Translations under genes and position numbers: made by a program | Notes under the pieces: model-generated | What the model was told of the DNA's origin: nothing | Databases searched by the model: none | What the model saw: only the letters and a program-made list of their open reading frames with translations | Shown here: piece after piece, positions 60,664 to 64,000 of the stretch | Layout of the letters: the number at the start of each line of letters is the position of its first letter | Numbering within the stretch: position 1 is the first letter of the stretch | DNA from: Reticulitermes lucifugus | Lineage: Eukaryota; Arthropoda; Insecta; Blattodea; Rhinotermitidae | Assembly (NCBI GenBank): GCA_026260175.1 | Contig: JAKCWW010000993.1 | Span: forward strand, 1-64,000 | Direction: 5' to 3' | DNA length: 64,000 bases

Positions 60664-60990
60664 ACTAACTCCATGGAGCATATTCTTCGGAAGCTGACAT
60701 GCACTCATCTCCCTAGGTAATTTCCCACCTTTTATGGAAAGCTAAATTATATTACCAAGTACCCCACTGCCTGTTACTTGAACCTGTCCTATTCCAGCTG
60801 ACGCCAGTACACACACCCAATTTAACATCAATTTTAATATTTTTCCCTTTGATGTCTCTGTCCTGTAATTGGTCTGCAACCTCTGAATAGAATTTTCATG
60901 AACGTCTCACTTCCTTCATGCGTGATACATGTCCCACCATCTCATATTTTGTGAGTTGAACATCTTAAAAATATGACACTTAGTGAATAA
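60664..60990 (-). mobile_element. LINE 3' end, antisense copy, old
   Basis: It begins with TAACTAACTCCATGGAGCAT, the complement of the LINE 3' box and tail, then AATTTCCCACCTTTTATGGA, and reaches the ATCTCATATTTTGTGAGTTG segment equivalent to the complement of the IRV.KSRR coding region. The coding frame is lost. Confidence 0.65.
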
Positions 60991-60994
60991 TGCA

Positions 60995-62140
60995 AATTAT
61001 GGAGACCCTCCAAAAAAGAAAGTATATGCGTAAGATAAAAGTCGTCAGTATAAAACGAAATTCTTAATTTTCATTCTCTGCTTTATGACGGATCGTGAAG
61101 GGCAATCTATTTCCAGCAGGGCAACGGATCCTTCACTTCTCTAAACATTCCAGACTTACTTGTGAACCAACTACTAGTAGTCTTGTATCCAGTGTAAAGC
61201 GGGCAAAAACGTTCCGCATATTACGGTGTCAGGGTAGTGAATTTAAGGATTCACCCACATATAGAGAAGGGGTTACGAGTACGTGAAGCTACACACTCAC
61301 CCCACACATATGCTTCACAGAATGTTGCCTAATTAAATATAGGAGCACATTTAGGCATTTATCTTATCGCGAAATATGTACTTGTTTCGGTTTTGTCCGA
61401 ATTTTCTCATTAGCACTTTGACAATGACGGAGGAGGCGAAGGAAATGTGTAACATGCGTTACATGCACAGACTGTAAGTATGGTAAAATATTTCAGAGAC
61501 GTGAAGATAGTTTGTGTCGACATGTAAAAGCGTCTCCGTCAGAACGTTGTGCCCTCAGAACAATGCAGCAGAAACTGTTACTCTTCAATAACACATGCCT
61601 AAAGGAGAACTTCATAAGCTGTGTGACACCATTTACACTAGGCACCCATAAATCATATACGGTCTGCAGCTAATGTCGTGCCAATGACATGAAAAACATT
61701 CTTTTTTTAGAATCTACCAGTGTGGAGGACATTTACGAAAGACTCCTCCGTACCAGAATGTGACATTTCATATTGATAGGCCCTATTGCGTATCTTAGTC
61801 ACGTGCGCTTAAATCGTTGTTCCATTTCCACCTCGGGCATTGTGGGTGGTGGAGTGTCAGGGGCAAATTTCCAGCAACGAGGAGCAGAGAGTGGGAAATG
61901 TGGGGTGCGGGAAATGGGAAGCAGGGAAACTTTAGGAATAAAATGATTCCACGCCAAGTTAGAAGAGGGAAACCACTACTCAACTCCAGTTTTCTTCGTT
62001 TTAAAATCTGCTCGAACACATTAGAGGCTCATTTTCAGATCGAGAGAGAAATTTATACGAAATACACAAGTTTCTGCTTATGATGTGGATGTATGAAATA
62101 TCTACCTCCACATCGTATTAGCCAATATTCGTGTTATCTT
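60995..62140. other. Unrecognised stretch
   Basis: A purine-rich patch at 61830-61970 gives overlapping ORFs on both strands with no known motif. Nothing else was recognised. Confidence 0.4.
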
Positions 62141-62149
62141 CCTTTTGGG

Positions 62150-62400
62150 TGCGTTACTTAACGACGCTGTAAGTTTCTAAGATCATGTAGCGTCAGTGAT
62201 GGATGAGTGAATGATCGTGGAACTTTAGAGACATGATACTAAAAGGGGCAAACAAACACTTGGAGAGGAACCTGTCCCAGTGTCACTGCTCCCACGACAA
62301 ATTCCATATGGACTGGCCTGATTCTGAACCTGGGTCTCCGCAGCGAGAGGACGGCCACTAATCACTCGAACCGCCGCGCGGCCATGGTGCTTCTCGTGCC
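62150..62400 (-). mobile_element. SINE-like repeat, longest copy
   Basis: The plus strand starts GTTACTTAACGACGCTGT and ends with CTGATTCTGAACCTGGGTCT, then CCGCCGCGCGG near 62370-62380. The complement of the latter part resembles a tRNA-type B box, so the promoter end is on the minus strand. Related fragments lie at 30960-31105 and 49735-49842. No target duplication was found. Confidence 0.55.
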
Positions 62401-62519
62401 AAAAAATATGCTAGTTCTTGAAATAAGCAATATACTGTTGCAGATAAGGACAGGAATTATAAGAGTCATTTATGTATTAGTGGTTACTACATACACCACA
62501 CCTTCCGGCCGCACTATGG

Positions 62520-62690
62520 CCCTGGGATCGACTCAGGCTCTAACAGAAAAGAAGATCTCCTGGGGGGTAAAGGCGGCCGCTATTTAGAGCTGACAACCTT
62601 ATTACTTTCTGTGCAGATTGTCTAGAAAACTCTGGGAGCCTCAACCTCATAGAGCCCTAAGGATCTGTCCAGGCCTGTAATTGGATAGCT
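62520..62690 (-). mobile_element. SINE-like insertion, second copy
   Basis: The minus strand matches 7879-8024: shared strings on the plus strand here are CTCAGGCTCTAACAG, CTGGGGGGTAAAGGCGGCCG, CTGGGAGCCTCAACCTC and TCCAGGCCTGTAATTGGAT. It lies beside another SINE-like repeat (62150-62400). Target duplications are not obvious. Confidence 0.7.
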
Positions 62691-62699
62691 TTTTACACA

Positions 62700-63500
62700 C
62701 ACCACCGGGTTTAAAGTTTAGAGGTTCCACATTCTACCCACAGAGTGTGTCATGTGTTCCGTATGACCCTCACATTAAGCAGCAATTATTCCCCTGCACA
62801 TCATTAAGATGCAGTTTTTCGTAATGAAGACTGACTGTGCAATCCGTGAGGTAGGAATGATACTTCGTTTTTTGTACAATATTTTTGCCTTTAAAGGAAT
62901 ATAAAAAACTTGAATTGTTGTAAGGACTTACCACACATTCATTTTAAACCAGTCAATAATTACCTTTCTTCGTGTTTCGTTGAATATTTCCTACATCAAA
63001 GAATAAATGGCTTTTTTATTAACAAGGTAATATAGTAACAATTACAGGCACAGTTGTTTATGTGAACAGCAATGCACGGATGAAGGGGCGCAGTTACCTT
63101 GTCTGTAACAGAAGGTGCACAAAACCACAATGTTACGAAAATGTACAATGTACAATGCCTTGGAAAACATGAAAGGAGACGGCGTACTCGTACATGGAAG
63201 GATCATTAACCTGTAATCTACAGGGCGTTTCTTTGTACACATATTACAGTGCCAAAATAATTGAGTGTCTAATCAAATTTAATAATGGGGGAGCTACAAC
63301 AGGCATTATAGAATTCATTTAATTTTTGTTTCCTATCTGTCACCGATGTCAGCAGGCGTGCATTCCGACGGATGTACCTTCTTATAACGGTCAAACACGG
63401 AATGTGTTTTCAGATCCCAACCGGAAAATGGATGTACGTATCTTTGTTTCTGTTTGTGTTATTTCCCGTCCAAAAGAGGCTACAAACTTTATATAAGGAC
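62700..63500. other. Unrecognised stretch
   Basis: No gene or named repeat. Confidence 0.4.
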
Positions 63501-63513
63501 TTGTAAGTCCTCT

Positions 63514-63694
63514 TTAAGCCGATCCCAGTGGCCGTGCGGTCTAAGGCGTGGGTCTTCGACCGCTCGCTTACTAGGATCGNNNNNNNNNNNNNNNNNNNNN
63601 NNNNNNNNNNNNNNNNNNNNNNNNNNNNNNNNNNNNNNNNCGACGAAACGAGGAGGCCCAGGCCCATATAGGGCTGTCGAGCCATAGGAAAAAA
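63514..63694 (+). mobile_element. tRNA-derived SINE interrupted by a gap
   Basis: The body begins AAGCCGATCCCAGTGGCCGT with an A-box-like TGGCCGTGCGGTCTAAGG, continues to the N gap, and resumes with GAGGAGGCCCAGGCCCATAT and an A-rich tail. It is flanked by the 9-bp duplication AAGTCCTCT at 63505-63513 and 63695-63703, so both ends are present. It is the same family as 23207-23447, which provides the missing B-box part. Confidence 0.85.
63580..63640. other. Assembly gap (61 N)
   Basis: A run of 61 N inside the SINE body. Confidence 0.98.
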
Positions 63695-64000
63695 AAGTCC
63701 TCTGTAAACACCACTAAATAAATTCGGTCCAATATAAACCCTATTTGCCTAGCACTCTACTAACCTTTTGTCGGTTTTGCCATAAACACCTCATCGTACA
63801 AATCTCCACTTTTACGGCACAAAATATCGCAGTTGAATTGTTGTGACATGTTCTTCGTATTCTGGATATACAGGCTTCGAAGCTCGGCACGTAAACCACA
63901 ATCCTGAAGACTACTTTAAGTAGTTCGTCTAATATCCCAGAAGAAATGTGGCATATGACCACCACTACCAACATTACCATTATCATCTTCATTGTCATCA

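Overview
This window looks like gene-poor animal DNA, most probably from a large, transposon-rich insect genome. It is AT-rich, long open frames are almost absent, microsatellites are common, and two N gaps break it. Nearly everything recognisable is a decayed transposable element. The most diagnostic family is a non-LTR retrotransposon whose 3' end encodes a tail of the type DRDRWRALVNAVMNLRV. From memory this peptide is very common in cockroach and termite sequence, so a blattodean (Periplaneta-like) source is my best inference. No search could be run.

Layout. 0-12.5 kb: antisense LINE 3' ends at 1.8, 8.1 and 12.0 kb, a mariner-like scrap at 3 kb, a SINE-like insertion with long target duplications at 7.9 kb, and a cluster of foldbacks at 10.4-11.9 kb, one of which encloses an assembly gap. 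15.7-18.5 kb: a sense LINE 3' end and a broken mariner/IS630-type transposase. 21-26 kb: a LINE scrap, a long foldback with a tRNA-type SINE in its apex, a second foldback, and a 0.5 kb MITE. 27-35 kb: a second mariner-family transposase on the minus strand, the other copy of the 0.5 kb MITE in inverse orientation, and a clean hAT-type MITE. 37.3-39.1 kb: remains of a PIF/Harbinger transposon, with transposase and a MADF-like partner ORF. 39-50 kb: mostly unrecognised, with a small foldback at 45.4 kb, a 78-bp mariner MITE at 48.9 kb, and two phase-compatible candidate host exons on the minus strand (50.7 and 47.1 kb). 55-64 kb: two more antisense LINE ends, a foldback at 57.4-57.8 kb, and several SINE-like repeats, the last containing the second N gap.

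The most interesting pattern is a recurrent hairpin motif. It reads roughly TGANGA, one base, a GG..CC stem, GAAAC, a very short spacer, then GTC. It lies in mirrored pairs at the two arms of foldback elements (22.9/23.6, 24.8/24.97 and 57.4/57.7 kb), and related versions occur at 10.76, 11.84 and 37.35 kb. Stem bases change between copies while pairing is kept, by wobble or compensation. This resembles the hammerhead ribozyme core known from Penelope-like elements, but every copy has one extra base before stem II, so activity is unproven.

No complete host gene, rRNA, functional tRNA, CRISPR array or convincing promoter was found. The window is best read as intergenic or deep-intronic DNA built by successive transposon insertions.
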